A DNA stretch of 64,000 bases from Burkholderia thailandensis E264 (GCF_000012365.1 NC_007650.1:62001-126000); one strand, 5' to 3'; counted from the first letter of the stretch, positions 35,680-46,969 are shown. Numbers and translations: made by a program. The notes: generated from the sequence alone by a model not told the origin.

Positions 35680-38460
35680 GTGACCAATTTGAACGATACG
35701 CTACGCAATTTTGCGTCGGGGGCGGTCGACTGGAATAAACGTCCGGTCGCGTTGCACTTTGGCGCCGCGCAAGGCGCGCTGGGCCACCTCCTCGCGTTGC
35801 AACACGCCAGTGTTCAGGAAGGTCTGATGACCGGGATTGGCGGGCGATTGACCTGTGTTTCGACCCGTCGCGACATCCCACCCGGCGTGTTTCTCGGCAT
35901 GCCGGTCTCGATCCGGCTCATTACCGATCGCGGACAGCCGCACATGGTGAACGCGATCATCAGCGACGTCCAGATCGGCCAAAGCGACGGCGAGCTCTGT
36001 GTGTACCAGCTGACGGTCTGCGACGCGCTGTCGCTGATGGACAAGCGCACCAATTCGCGGGTCTTCCGAAAGCGCAGCGTCATCGATGTGCTCGCCACGC
36101 TGTTCAACGAATGGCAGCAGCGCAGCCCGGCCCTCGCGCGCGCATTCGAATTCGATCTGTCCGGCTTGCGCGCCGATCGCTATCCGCCCCGCGAACTGAC
36201 CCGGCAAGTCAACGAATCGGATGCGCATTTCGTGCGCCGTCTGCTGCGCCGCGAAGGGATCACCGTGTTCGCGAAGGCGGGGCCGGCGAAGGGCGAACAG
36301 CCGTTGCAGGGCGATGCGACCGTGCACACGCTCGTGTGCTGTGACGAGCCGATGTCGCTGCCGCAAGCGCCGGCCGGCACGGTTCGCTTGCATCCGCGCG
36401 ACGCCGGCACCGAGCAGCGCGACACGGTCACGCTGTTCGCGCTGCGTCGGCAATTGGTGCCCGGCAAGGCCGGACGCCCGTCGTGGGACTACAAGAAGGC
36501 GCGGATCGACGAATCGAGCGTCGCTTCGAGCCTCGATCAGGGCGAGGCGGGCAACGATCTGGCGAAGCTGCTGACCGACATCGCGATCGACATTCCGCAC
36601 GCGGGCGATTCATGGAGCGATCACGAGCGGCTCACCCGCGCGCGCATGCTCGCGCACGAGTTCGAGGCCGAGCGCTACGACGGCGTTAGCAGCGTGCGGG
36701 ATCTGGCCGTGGGCGCGTGGATCACGCTGACGGGCGATCCGGACTGGGACAGGCAACTCGCCGACAAGCGCCAGTTCGTGATCACGTCGATCGATCATGA
36801 CATCTGGAACAACCTGCCGAAGGGGCTCAATGACCGCGTGCACGCGCTGTTCGCCGCGAGCCGCAATCTCGTGAACGCGCCCGGCGCGCTGCCGGCCGCG
36901 CTTGCGAACGACGCGGATACGCGCTACGAGAACACGTTCACCTGCGTGCGCCGCGGCGTGCCGCTTGCGCCCGCGTACGATCCGCAAGCCGATTTGCCGC
37001 CCGTGCATCTGCTCACGGGCACGATCGTCGGCGCGGAGGGCGAGGAAGTGTTCTGCGACGAAAACGGCCGGGTGCGCGTGCGGGTGCACGGCCTCGACCC
37101 GGCGGACCACGCGCACGCGCAGGGCGCGGGCACCAACGACAACGCGGGCGACAGCGCGCCGATCCGCGTGGCGTCGAGCCTCGCCGGCGCCCATTTCGGC
37201 GCATCGTTTCTGCCGCGAGTCGGCATGGAAGTCCTCCTCGGCTGTCTCGGCGGCGATCCGGACCGGTTGGTGATCATCGGCGTGCTCGGTAACGGCGCGA
37301 ATCCGCCGGCGACGTTCAGCCATGCGGGCGGCTTGCCGGGCAACCGCTACCTGTCCGGCATCAAGACGAAGGAGATCAAGGGGCAGCGGTACAACCAGCT
37401 GCGTCTCGACGACACGCCGAACCAGATCAGCGCGCAACTGGCGAGCGAGCATGCGCATTCGCAGCTCAATCTCGGATACCTGACCCAACCGCGCGAGAAC
37501 GGTCATGGCAACGACCGCGGCGAGGGCGCGGAGCTGCGTACCGACGCGGCGGCGGCGCTGCGGGCGGCGCAAGGCATTCTGCTGACGACCTACGCGCGCA
37601 CGCAGGCGAGCGGCGGGCAACTGGACCGTGACGAGCTGATTCGGTTGCTCGGCGAGTGCTCGGAGCTGTTCAAGGCGCTGGGCGACTACGCGGGGCAGCA
37701 CGGCGGGCAGGCTGCGGATACGGCCGGCCAGCACGCGGTGGCCGCCGCCTTCAGGAACTGGACGCCGGGCGCGGGCGGCGCCGATGCGCCGCCCGACGGC
37801 GGAGATCGCGCGCTGATGGCGTTCGGCGCGCAGGCCGGCTCGGTGAACGTCACGCCGAAGACGCACGTGACGTATGCCGGAGAGAACATCGATCAGGTTG
37901 CGCAGCAGCACCTGCAACTGATGAGCGGCCAGCGGCTGAACGCGACGGCCGGGCAGGGCATGCAACTCTTCGCGCGGGGCGCGGGCGTGCAGGCCGTGGC
38001 GGGCGAAGGGCCGATGCTGCTGCAGGCGCAAGCCGATACGTTGACGGCGAATGCGCAGAAGGGCGTCAAGATCACGACGAACGAGCACGAGGTGTTCGTG
38101 AGCGCGCCGAGGATTCGGCTCGTCGCCGAGGACGGCAGCTACCTCGAGATCGGCAACGGCATCACGCTCGGCACGAACGGCGACATCAAGCTGCTGTCGG
38201 CGTCGCACCAGTGGGGCGGGCCGTCGACGGCGCAGGCGGCGAAGACCGCGTTCGACAACCAGCCGACGGATCAGCGTTTCAAGCTGCACTATCCGGGCGA
38301 GGACGGCGATTTGCCGGCTGCGGCGAACAAGCCATTCCGGATCACGCTGAACGACGGGCGCGTCATCGAGGGCAAGACCGATGCGAGCGGCCTGACGGAT
38401 CTGGTCAAGGACGACGCGATGCGTATCGCGAAGATCGACTATCTGAAACCGAAGCTTTGA
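35680..38460 (+). CDS. vgrG: Type VI secretion spike protein VgrG
   Basis: Encodes 926 residues from GTG 35680. Residues about 15-400 are the gp27-like base. Residues about 440-560 are the gp5 OB-fold (GTIVGAEGEEVFCDENGRVR, then FLPRVGMEVLLGCLGGDPDR). A DUF2345 region spans about 723-850 with the repeated beta-helix. A C-terminal extension of about 60 residues (from FKLHYPGEDGD) resembles a transthyretin-like cargo-binding domain. VgrG caps the Hcp tube and delivers effectors. No structural tss genes are in the window, so this is an orphan vgrG island. The stop is 13 bases before the effector gene, so the extension probably loads Tle3 with help from Tla3. Confidence 0.92.
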   Translation: MTNLNDTLRNFASGAVDWNKRPVALHFGAAQGALGHLLALQHASVQEGLMTGIGGRLTCVSTRRDIPPGVFLGMPVSIRLITDRGQPHMVNAIISDVQIGQSDGELCVYQLTVCDALSLMDKRTNSRVFRKRSVIDVLATLFNEWQQRSPALARAFEFDLSGLRADRYPPRELTRQVNESDAHFVRRLLRREGITVFAKAGPAKGEQPLQGDATVHTLVCCDEPMSLPQAPAGTVRLHPRDAGTEQRDTVTLFALRRQLVPGKAGRPSWDYKKARIDESSVASSLDQGEAGNDLAKLLTDIAIDIPHAGDSWSDHERLTRARMLAHEFEAERYDGVSSVRDLAVGAWITLTGDPDWDRQLADKRQFVITSIDHDIWNNLPKGLNDRVHALFAASRNLVNAPGALPAALANDADTRYENTFTCVRRGVPLAPAYDPQADLPPVHLLTGTIVGAEGEEVFCDENGRVRVRVHGLDPADHAHAQGAGTNDNAGDSAPIRVASSLAGAHFGASFLPRVGMEVLLGCLGGDPDRLVIIGVLGNGANPPATFSHAGGLPGNRYLSGIKTKEIKGQRYNQLRLDDTPNQISAQLASEHAHSQLNLGYLTQPRENGHGNDRGEGAELRTDAAAALRAAQGILLTTYARTQASGGQLDRDELIRLLGECSELFKALGDYAGQHGGQAADTAGQHAVAAAFRNWTPGAGGADAPPDGGDRALMAFGAQAGSVNVTPKTHVTYAGENIDQVAQQHLQLMSGQRLNATAGQGMQLFARGAGVQAVAGEGPMLLQAQADTLTANAQKGVKITTNEHEVFVSAPRIRLVAEDGSYLEIGNGITLGTNGDIKLLSASHQWGGPSTAQAAKTAFDNQPTDQRFKLHYPGEDGDLPAAANKPFRITLNDGRVIEGKTDASGLTDLVKDDAMRIAKIDYLKPKL

Positions 38461-38473
38461 ACCCGGGCGAACG

Positions 38474-40714
38474 ATGAACGGTATCAACGATCAGTGTTTC
38501 ACCGCCGCCCACGGGGCGGGCGTGACGATGGCGAATCGGCCGGGCGACCGGCCCGTGCCGATTCCGCGCGATCTGCCGGGCGTGGTGATCTTCATTCACG
38601 GCGTCAACGATCCCGGTGCGGCTTATGCCACTGTGGAGCGCGGGCTGTGCCAGGGGCTCAATGAGCGATTGTCGCGAAGCGATTTGCGGCCGGCGGAATA
38701 TGGCAGGGAATATGCTGAAGCCATCAAAGCGAAAGACCGGAAGAGCCCGTTCTTCGATAGCAAAATCGCCAACGATCCGGACATGTATCTGTATCGACGT
38801 GCGGAAAGTGGCGGTGCCCACAGCATGTTCCTGCCGTTCTACTGGGGCTATCGGGCATCCGACAACGAAATCGCGAAGATCAACCATCCGGGCGAGATCA
38901 AGAGCCGCGTGGCGGACAGCGACGGCAACCTGATGACGCGCGGCCAGTATCAGGACATCCACGGCAACCGGCTTGACGCCCATTTCGGCAAGGGCGGCGG
39001 GTTTTTCGCCAACGCGACGAACAACATTCCGCAGATGTATAGCCGGGGTTTCGAACCGGACAAGCTGGAGCGCACGGTCATGCAAAACGCGCTCGCCGGC
39101 AATACGATCTTCGCCGGCAAGTCGCCCGAGCGCCGTTACTTCGTGCTTGCCGCGGCTCGCCTGGCGAATCTCATCAAGACCATTCGGACCATTCAGCCCT
39201 CCGCGCTCGCGCTCGAACATGGAATGGACCCTCAGCACGAAACGATCACGGTGATGGGGCACAGCCAGGGCACGATCATCACGCTGCTCGCGCAGGCGAT
39301 GCTCAAGCAGCAAGGGCAGCGCTGCGTGGATTGCATCATCATGGTCGATACGCCGTACAGCCTGCAGTTCACCAAGGACGGCAGCCAGCAAACCGGGCAC
39401 GCGAAGCTCAAGACGCTGGTCGACATCGTCAACGCGGTGACGAGCGAGCCGCATACGATTCCGGATCTGGCCGAACTGATGATCGATTCGGCCCATTCGT
39501 GCGGCCGGGCCGGACAGAACTGGAGCCAGACGCAGGGAAAGCGGCTGGACAAGAGCGGCAAGCACTGGATCACGTTCGACGAGCGCGACAACCGCGGCAA
39601 GGTCTATCTGTACTTCTGCCCGGAAGACACCGTGGTCGGCCTCGACAAGGTGCGCGGGATCGGCACGTTCGGCGTGCCCGACGAGGTTCCGGCCGATGGC
39701 GCGGCGGCCAGCCGGGGCAAAACGATGCCTGCGATGACGGCGCTTGAGCCGAAGCGCTTCTTTCAGCGCATGTGGACGCGGCTCGAGCGCGACCAGGACG
39801 GCAGGGGGAGGCGCTCGAAGGTCGCCGTCGGCACGCCGCCCGCGCGCGTGCCGGTTCGCGATCCGTTTCAGCGATTGACGCCGGGCCCCGACACGGACGG
39901 CACGATGCTTGGCACCTTGGTCGAATCCGGCAAGAACATGGCGCTGCAGGCGTCGTTCAAGCGCAACGACATTCGCCTCATCAACGGCGAGCAACTGAAA
40001 CCGGCGTACGAGCCCGATCTGTACGGGGGCGAGGTTCAGAAAGGCGGACAGGTGCCGGGGCACGCCGATGTCGCCGGGTTGATGCGTCCGGACGACGTGA
40101 CGAAGAACGTCGCGCTCGGCAACCAGTACGCGAAGTTCCAGTGGAAGGACGTTGCGACGACGGACGACCCGGGCGCCAGCATCGAGCCGCACAAGCAGGC
40201 GTTCAATCGCGGCCGTCCGGTCGACGAGCAGTCGCATAACTGGCGCATCGTGCCGAGCCGGTCGCTCGGCTCGATGCTGTCGGCGGCCGCCACGGGCGGA
40301 CGGTATCAGACGTACGTGATCCAGCGCGAGGAGACGCCGGACGAGGTTCGCAAGCGCATGCGCACCGATGCCGATCAACTGGAAGCGAACAACTATCATT
40401 CGGGCGTGCTGCTCAGTTCGGAGAACCATCGCTGGGTCACGGCGATGGATGTGGCGATCGGTCAGGCGGTGACGCTGGATGATCCGGACTGGCGGCAGTT
40501 GTTGCTTTTGATGGCGGATTGGAAGATGACGCCGGACGTGTATCGAAATATCCAGAAATGCAAGAACTTCGAGCGCTTGGACGAACACACGCGCGAATTC
40601 GTGAAAGCGTGTGTCGATTACTACAAGACCGGCCGATTTCCCGACGAGAAGTATGTACCTCTCATCCTGCCACCGCTCGTGACCAGCGAACTGAAGGTCG
40701 AGAGCAAAACATGA
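38474..40714 (+). CDS. tle3: Type VI lipase effector, Tle3 family
   Basis: Encodes 746 residues. The N-terminal half is an alpha/beta hydrolase: GVVIFIHGVND near residues 36-46 is the oxyanion-hole strand, and GHSQGT puts the nucleophile at S264 (G-x-S-x-G elbow). A later DTP/PEDT region may supply the acid. The C-terminal half matches the Tle3 C-terminal (DUF3274) domain. Tle3 enzymes are antibacterial phospholipases delivered with VgrG. It is followed 18 bases later by a tla3-like gene and then PAAR. The last third is duplicated almost exactly at 43022-43504, but the final 60 residues differ between the copies. No immunity gene separates it from vgrG. Confidence 0.87.
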   Translation: MNGINDQCFTAAHGAGVTMANRPGDRPVPIPRDLPGVVIFIHGVNDPGAAYATVERGLCQGLNERLSRSDLRPAEYGREYAEAIKAKDRKSPFFDSKIANDPDMYLYRRAESGGAHSMFLPFYWGYRASDNEIAKINHPGEIKSRVADSDGNLMTRGQYQDIHGNRLDAHFGKGGGFFANATNNIPQMYSRGFEPDKLERTVMQNALAGNTIFAGKSPERRYFVLAAARLANLIKTIRTIQPSALALEHGMDPQHETITVMGHSQGTIITLLAQAMLKQQGQRCVDCIIMVDTPYSLQFTKDGSQQTGHAKLKTLVDIVNAVTSEPHTIPDLAELMIDSAHSCGRAGQNWSQTQGKRLDKSGKHWITFDERDNRGKVYLYFCPEDTVVGLDKVRGIGTFGVPDEVPADGAAASRGKTMPAMTALEPKRFFQRMWTRLERDQDGRGRRSKVAVGTPPARVPVRDPFQRLTPGPDTDGTMLGTLVESGKNMALQASFKRNDIRLINGEQLKPAYEPDLYGGEVQKGGQVPGHADVAGLMRPDDVTKNVALGNQYAKFQWKDVATTDDPGASIEPHKQAFNRGRPVDEQSHNWRIVPSRSLGSMLSAAATGGRYQTYVIQREETPDEVRKRMRTDADQLEANNYHSGVLLSSENHRWVTAMDVAIGQAVTLDDPDWRQLLLLMADWKMTPDVYRNIQKCKNFERLDEHTREFVKACVDYYKTGRFPDEKYVPLILPPLVTSELKVESKT
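40049..40531 (+). repeat. Duplicated block A, copy 1 (Tle3 C-terminal part)
   Basis: These 483 bases are repeated at 43022-43504 with only a single substitution noticed (near 40448 versus 43421). Sequence after the block differs between the copies. Confidence 0.85.
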
Positions 40715-40732
40715 GATTATCGAAGAGGCACT

Positions 40733-42391
40733 ATGAAACCTCGTATCTGGCCGTTCGCGGCTGCGTTCGCACTGATCGCGCTAGGTTGGACATTCCTCGT
40801 GATGACGCAGCATTATCACCATTGGCAAGCAACGGGACAGGAGATGCCGGGCATGGCGCGTAGCATTCGGAACGGGGTATTGGTTGCATTGGGTGTCGTC
40901 GCAGCGGCCTTTGCGGTGAGCTATGTCTGGCTGCATCGAGCTCCACAAGAGCCGATGCCGGCAGCCGTGAGTTCCGCGGCAGCCGTATCGGAGACGACCG
41001 AAGCAGTAATTCGCGGCAACAACGGTACGCCTGCTTTGCTCGCCCAGACGGGCGAGAAATTCGTGTTGGAGGTCCGCGGATTGGGGCTTGTGACCGGGCA
41101 CAATGCGAATGACGAGATCTGGAAGGCCATCGACGCAAAGGCGAACAATCACTCGACCTACATGTCGCAAAACCCCACCGACTATCCGGATAACAAGGAT
41201 AGCCGTATGACCTATCTAGGCGTCGCAACTGGCCTGAGCTTCCAATTGGCGGCTCATCATTCCGTCGAATATTGGCCGGTTCCGGTGTTCATTTGGGAGC
41301 CGCCGAAAGACCGCCGTTTCGGTCGCCCCGGAGCAGCACTCGATGGAATTCGGCAAGAGGCGAGCTTGGGGGTAACACTGTTGTTGTGGCAGGAGGATGC
41401 GAATACGGACGATGGAGCCAGCATTGTCGAAAAGCTGTTTGCGTTCTTCGACTCGCATCCGGATGTGCCGGAGGCCATCATCTACACGCTGGATGGATCG
41501 ATGAAGCGCTGGCTCAATGAAACGCCCGGCTACATCGATACGTTTGGACAGTCCAACATTCCTTCAATGCCGGACAGCATGGTCGCGATGCTAGTGTCCC
41601 GCTCCGATCGAGTTGATCGACTGATTCGTCCGTATGCCGTTGAGCAAACGGAGAATGTAAACAACGGCACCGCCGACTACGATGTCACGCGGCTGTGGAA
41701 TTTTTTCTGGAAAGTCAATCAGGATCGGGGGCCGGACAGCTTCACGGCGCATTATGAGGCGGAAGAAAAGCGAGCCGGAGTGAATACTCCGATGTCGGCG
41801 GGTTTTGCAACGTCCGCTTGGTGGCAAACCAAACTCCCCGATTTCTGGAAAACGATCAGCAACAAAGGCCCGGGCGAGTTCAAACCCACGCCGTACATCC
41901 CGGTGCGCTGGACGACCTGGCAGGTGGGGCAATTCGACAACGCGCCGCTGCTCGGCTACCTGCATCGGCCCATCGACGTGAAACTCGCCGATGCGCACGG
42001 CAAGCCGCTGAAGACCGCGCAGCAGGCGCAAGCGCTCAAGGCGGGGTGGCAGCAAGCCGTCGATACGCTGCCCACCGGCGAAACGCCGAAGCGGATCTTC
42101 TACGACACGACGGGCGATCGCGCGTGGGTTGCGCCGATCAACCAGGCGCTCGCGCAAAGCGGGCCGTCCGCGCCGAGTCTCGATGACGTGAAGGAAGGCT
42201 ACGACATCGGCCGTCGGATCGGGAACACGGGCATCAGCTCGCCGTTGGTGCAGATCGGACTCGGCCTGATCGCGAGCTACAACGAAGGCGGGGCCAGCGC
42301 CACGATCCATCGCCGGCCGAACGGCACGGCGACGATCGTGATGGTGAGCCCGCCGACGCATAAGCAGCCTGACGTCAATCCGTTCCGGTAA
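40733..42391 (+). CDS. tla3: Type VI lipase adapter, Tla3/DUF2875 family
   Basis: Encodes 552 residues. Two N-terminal membrane segments (about residues 7-23 and 47-66) are followed by a large periplasmic or membrane-anchored part of the DUF2875 type (FVLEVRGLGLVTGHNANDEIW, then VEYWPVPVFIWEPPKD, then SLGVTLLLWQEDANTDDGAS). In Pseudomonas the homologous protein is the chaperone/adapter that brings Tle3 to VgrG. The gene order tle3-tla3 is the same here. The C-terminal half (from about residue 362) is nearly identical at DNA level to the second copy (46128-46702), whereas the N-terminal half is diverged. Confidence 0.85.
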   Translation: MKPRIWPFAAAFALIALGWTFLVMTQHYHHWQATGQEMPGMARSIRNGVLVALGVVAAAFAVSYVWLHRAPQEPMPAAVSSAAAVSETTEAVIRGNNGTPALLAQTGEKFVLEVRGLGLVTGHNANDEIWKAIDAKANNHSTYMSQNPTDYPDNKDSRMTYLGVATGLSFQLAAHHSVEYWPVPVFIWEPPKDRRFGRPGAALDGIRQEASLGVTLLLWQEDANTDDGASIVEKLFAFFDSHPDVPEAIIYTLDGSMKRWLNETPGYIDTFGQSNIPSMPDSMVAMLVSRSDRVDRLIRPYAVEQTENVNNGTADYDVTRLWNFFWKVNQDRGPDSFTAHYEAEEKRAGVNTPMSAGFATSAWWQTKLPDFWKTISNKGPGEFKPTPYIPVRWTTWQVGQFDNAPLLGYLHRPIDVKLADAHGKPLKTAQQAQALKAGWQQAVDTLPTGETPKRIFYDTTGDRAWVAPINQALAQSGPSAPSLDDVKEGYDIGRRIGNTGISSPLVQIGLGLIASYNEGGASATIHRRPNGTATIVMVSPPTHKQPDVNPFR

Positions 42392-42658
42392 GGAGCCCGT
42401 ATGCGCGGCGTGATTCGCATCGGTGATTCGACCTCGCACGGCGGCCGCGTTGTAACCGGCCGCGAGGGTTCGACCGTGATGGGGCGGGCAGTGGCCTGCG
42501 TCGGCGACCGCTGCACGTGCCCGATGAATGGACACGAACATTGCGTGATCGTGGAGGGCGACGAAGGCGTGCGAATCGAGGGGCGCGCGGTGGCGTTCGA
42601 CGGCCATCGGACGTCGTGCGGCGCGACGCTCATCTCGTCGATTCCGACGTCGGGGCGC
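41817..42658 (+). repeat. Duplicated block B, copy 1 (Tla3 C-terminus plus PAAR)
   Basis: 842 bases repeated at 46128-46969 with a handful of substitutions. The left edge is abrupt, in the middle of tla3. Confidence 0.85.
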
Positions 42659-42664
42659 ACATAA
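42401..42664 (+). CDS. PAAR-domain spike tip protein, copy 1
   Basis: Encodes 87 residues, start 9 bases after the tla3 stop with AAGGAGC upstream. The sequence GDSTSHGGRVVTGREGS, then CVGDRCTCPMNGHEHCVIVE and HRTSCGATLISS, is a classical PAAR fold with three metal-binding His/Cys positions. PAAR proteins sharpen the VgrG spike and can carry effectors. This completes the vgrG-tle3-tla3-PAAR module. Confidence 0.9.
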   Translation: MRGVIRIGDSTSHGGRVVTGREGSTVMGRAVACVGDRCTCPMNGHEHCVIVEGDEGVRIEGRAVAFDGHRTSCGATLISSIPTSGRT

Positions 42665-42675
42665 TAAGACTTGCC

Positions 42676-43687
<1,012 letters not shown>

Positions 43688-43840
43688 GATTATTGAAGAG
43701 GCGCTATGAAACCTCGTATCTGGCCATTTGCGGCTGTGTTCGCACTAGTCGCGCTAGGTTGGACTATCTTCGTGATTGGAACGGCCCCCTGAATCTCCGG
43801 ACACAGTCTCCCGCTTAAACTAACGGGTAGGCATAGGACT

Positions 43841-44236
43841 GTGTTTTTGACTAACACCAGGCAGGAAGTGATGGAAGTGTTGACGGGCCCGGAGCGTCGG
43901 CGGCGCTGGACGGCGGAACAGAAGCTGGCGATGGTTCGCGAGAGTTTGGAGCCGGGGACGTCGGTTTCGATGGTCGCGCGCCAGCACGGCGTGAACCCGA
44001 ACCAGCTGTTCCACTGGCGCAAGCTGTACCAGGACGGGAGCCTGTCAGCAGTCAAGGCTGGCGAGGAAGTAGTTCCGGCATCGGAGCTGGCCGACGCGCT
44101 CAAGCAGATTCGCGAGCTGCAACGGATGCTCGGCAAAAAGACCATGGAGAACGAGATTCTCCGGGAAGCAGTCGAGTACGGCCGAGCAAAAAAATGGATA
44201 GCGCACTCGCCCTTGCTGCCGGAGGACGGCCAGTGA
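43841..44236 (+). CDS. IS3-family transposase OrfA
   Basis: Encodes up to 131 residues (GTG 43841; ATG 43871 is an alternative start). The helix-turn-helix ([17 protein letters not shown], then [14 protein letters not shown]) and a leucine zipper ([19 protein letters not shown]) are typical of the IS2 subgroup. Near its end the run of seven adenines at 44188-44194 is a likely -1 frameshift site producing the OrfAB transposase. Confidence 0.88.
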   Translation: MFLTNTRQEVMEVLTGPERRRRWTAEQKLAMVRESLEPGTSVSMVARQHGVNPNQLFHWRKLYQDGSLSAVKAGEEVVPASELADALKQIRELQRMLGKKTMENEILREAVEYGRAKKWIAHSPLLPEDGQ

Positions 44237-45081
44237 AACTGGTTTGTGAAGTTCTCGGCGTGTCGCGCTCGAACGTATCGGCACGACTGTCGCGCCCGGC
44301 GACGTGGCGCGATGGCCGTCAATCGAGACAGGCCGACGATGCGAGCGTGGTCGAGGAAATCCGCCGTGTCGTCGGCGATTTGCCCAGCTATGGCTATCGC
44401 CGGGTTTGGGGCACGTTGCGCAACGAGCGTGTTGCCGTTGGGCTGGTGCCGTTCAATGCCAAGCGCATCTATCGCGTCATGCGTACGCACGGGCTACTGA
44501 TGCAGCGCCGACCGATTCCACCTCGGCCGCAACGTCGCCATGACGGCAAGGTGGCTGTCGGTCGCAGCAATCAGCGATGGTGCTCCGACGGCTTCGAGTT
44601 TCGCTGCGACAACGGCGAGCCGCTGCGCGTAACGTTCGCGCTGGACTGCTGTGACCGCGAGGCGATGAGTTGGGCGGCCACGACGGCAGGCCATAGCGGC
44701 GACATCGTGCGCGACGTGATGCTGGCTGCGGTGGAAAATCGTTTCGGCAATGCGTTGCATACGCCATCCGAAATCGAGTGGTTGAGCGACAACGGTTCGG
44801 GCTACACGGCCGACGACACGCGCCGGTTTGCGATGGACATAGGCCTGAAGCCGTTGACCACGCCGGTGTGCAGCCCGCAAAGTAACGGCATGGCTGAGAG
44901 CTTCGTGAAAACCATGAAGCGCGATTACGTCGCCTTCATGCCGAAGCCGGACGCGGCGACCGCTGCACACAATCTGGCCATCGCGTTCGAGCATTACAAC
45001 GAGAAGCATCCCCATAGCGCGCTGAAATACCGCTCGCCTCGCGAGTTCCGGCGCTCGATGGATTCAGCAACCTTAGTGTGA
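44194..45081 (+). CDS. IS3-family transposase OrfB
   Basis: Encodes 295 residues in the -1 frame relative to OrfA, with its own ATG overlapping the A7 run. The rve integrase core is complete: [15 protein letters not shown] holds the first aspartate, [17 protein letters not shown] the second, and [19 protein letters not shown] the glutamate (D-D-35-E). The element is probably capable of transposition. Confidence 0.9.
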   Translation: MDSALALAAGGRPVKLVCEVLGVSRSNVSARLSRPATWRDGRQSRQADDASVVEEIRRVVGDLPSYGYRRVWGTLRNERVAVGLVPFNAKRIYRVMRTHGLLMQRRPIPPRPQRRHDGKVAVGRSNQRWCSDGFEFRCDNGEPLRVTFALDCCDREAMSWAATTAGHSGDIVRDVMLAAVENRFGNALHTPSEIEWLSDNGSGYTADDTRRFAMDIGLKPLTTPVCSPQSNGMAESFVKTMKRDYVAFMPKPDAATAAHNLAIAFEHYNEKHPHSALKYRSPREFRRSMDSATLV

Positions 45082-46127
45082 AGCTGTGTCCGGGATTACA
45101 GGGTCAATTCCAGTGATGACACGGCATTACCACTATTGGCAAGCAACAGGACAGGAGATGCCAGGTATGGTGAGTAGCATTCGAAACGGTGTATTGGTTG
45201 CACTGGGGGGTATCGCAGCAGCTTTCACCGCGAGCTACTTCTGGCTGCACAGTCGCTCGGCCGAACCACCGCTGGCTACGAGCACGGCGTCGAGTGCGCA
45301 GTCGACCCCGGCTATCCTCCCGCCCGGGAACAACAGCTCCCCGGCATTGCTCGCTCAGTCAGGCGGAAAATTCGTATTGGAAGTGCGAGGCCTAGGGCTT
45401 GTGGCGGGAAAGGAGACGAATGAAGAGATCTGGAAAGCCATCGAGGCCAAGGCAGACAACCATTCGACATACATGTCACAGAATTCCGCTGACTATCCTG
45501 CCAATGAAGATGAACGGATGACCGAGGTAGGGTTGTCGACGCGGATCAGCTTCAAATACGGCGCGCACCACTCCGTTGAATATTGGCCGGTTCCGGTATT
45601 CATCTGGGAGCCGCCGAAGGCTCAGCGTGCCGACCGGCCAGGCGCAGAACTTTCCGGTCTTCGGCAAGAGGCGAGCCTGGGTGTCACGTTACTGCTATGG
45701 CAGGAAGATGCGAACACCGACGACGGTACCAGCATCGTCGAGAAGTTATTCGCGTTCTTCGACGCGCATCCGGACGTTCCTGAAGCGGTAATCGTGACGT
45801 TTGATGGGGCAGCAACCCGAAAGCTCAACCAGACGCCGGGTTATGTGGACACATTCAAGCAGTCGAACATTCCCTCAATGCCGGATAGCATGGTTTCGAT
45901 GCTTGTGTCCCGCTCAGACAGAGTCGACAGACTGATCCGTCCGTACGCTGTCGAACAGACCGAGGACGTCAACAAGAACACTACCGATTACGATATCACG
46001 CGCCTGTGGAACTACTTCTGGAAGATCAATCACGATTCCGGGCCGGACGGCTTCTCCGCACATTACGATGCTCAGGAACGGAAGGCAGGCGTCGACACGC
46101 CGATGTCACCGGGATTTGTCACTTCGG

Positions 46128-46969
46128 CTTGGTGGCAAACCAAACTCCCCGATTTCTGGAAAACGATCAGCAACAAAGGCCCGGGCGAGTTCAAACCCAC
46201 GCCGTACATCCCGGTGCGCTGGACGACCTGGCAGGTGAAGCAATTCGACAACGCGCCGCTGCTCGGCTACCTGCATCGGCCCATCGACGTGAAGCTCGCC
46301 GATGCGCACGGCAAGCCGCTGAAGACCGCGCAGCAGGCGCAAGCGCTCAAGGCGGGGTGGCAGCAAGCCGTCGATACGCTGCCCACTGGCGAAACGCCGA
46401 AGCGGATCTTCTACGACACGACGGGCGATCGCGCGTGGGTCGCGCCGATCAACCAGGCGCTCGCGCAAAGCGGGCCGTCCGCGCCGAGTCTCGATGACGT
46501 GAAGGAAGGCTACGACATCGGCCGTCGGATCGGGAACACGGGCATCAGCTCGCCGTTGGTGCAGATTGGACTCGGCCTGATCGCGAGCTACAACGAAGGC
46601 GGGGCCAGCGCCACGATCCATCGCCGGCCGAACGGCACGGCGACGATCGTGATGGTGAGCCCGCCGACGCATAAGCAGCCTGACGTCAATCCGTTCCGGT
46701 AAGGAGCCCGTATGCGCGGCGTGATTCGCATCGATGATTCGACCTCGCACGGCGGCCGCGTTGTAACCGGCCGCGAGGGTTCGACCGTGATGGGGCGGGC
46801 AGTGGCCTGCGTCGGCGACCGCTGCACATGCCCGATGAATGGACACGAACATTGCGTGATCGTGGAGGGCGACGAAGGCGTGCGAATCGAGGGGCGCGCG
46901 GTGGCGTTCGACGGCCATCGGACGTCGTGCGGCGCGACGCTCATCTCGTCGATTCCGACGTCGGGGCGC
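46128..46969 (+). repeat. Duplicated block B, copy 2
   Basis: Near-identical to 41817-42658. It ends 6 bases before the PAAR stop, where the copies diverge. Confidence 0.85.

Larger units (their letters stand above)
43777..45112 (+). mobile_element. Complete IS3-family element with 5-bp target duplication
   Basis: A 1336-bp element with imperfect inverted ends, TGGAACGGCCCCC at the left and the complement of TGGAATTGACCCTG at the right, both leading into a CCGGACAC block. It is flanked by the direct repeat GTGAT (43772-43776 and 45113-45117). The intact duplication implies a recent insertion into the second tla3 gene. It carries orfA and orfB with a heptanucleotide A slippery run. Confidence 0.92.
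43706..46702 (+). pseudogene. Second Tla3/DUF2875 gene interrupted by an IS3-family element
   Basis: The gene starts at ATG 43706 (MKPRIWPFAAVFALVALGWT). It is split after 43776 by the element 43777-45112 and resumes at 45118 with HYHYWQATGQEMPG-type sequence, ending at 46702. Removing the element and one 5-bp duplication restores an open frame equivalent to the first tla3. An internal ATG at 45116 still opens a roughly 528-residue frame that lacks the first membrane segment, so a shortened product is conceivable. The N-terminal half differs from copy 1 at many positions, while the C-terminal half is almost identical. Confidence 0.85.

Noticed and set aside
36610..40588. Long antisense frames opposite vgrG and tle3
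   Set aside because: No recognised domains. They track the third-position GC of the sense genes.
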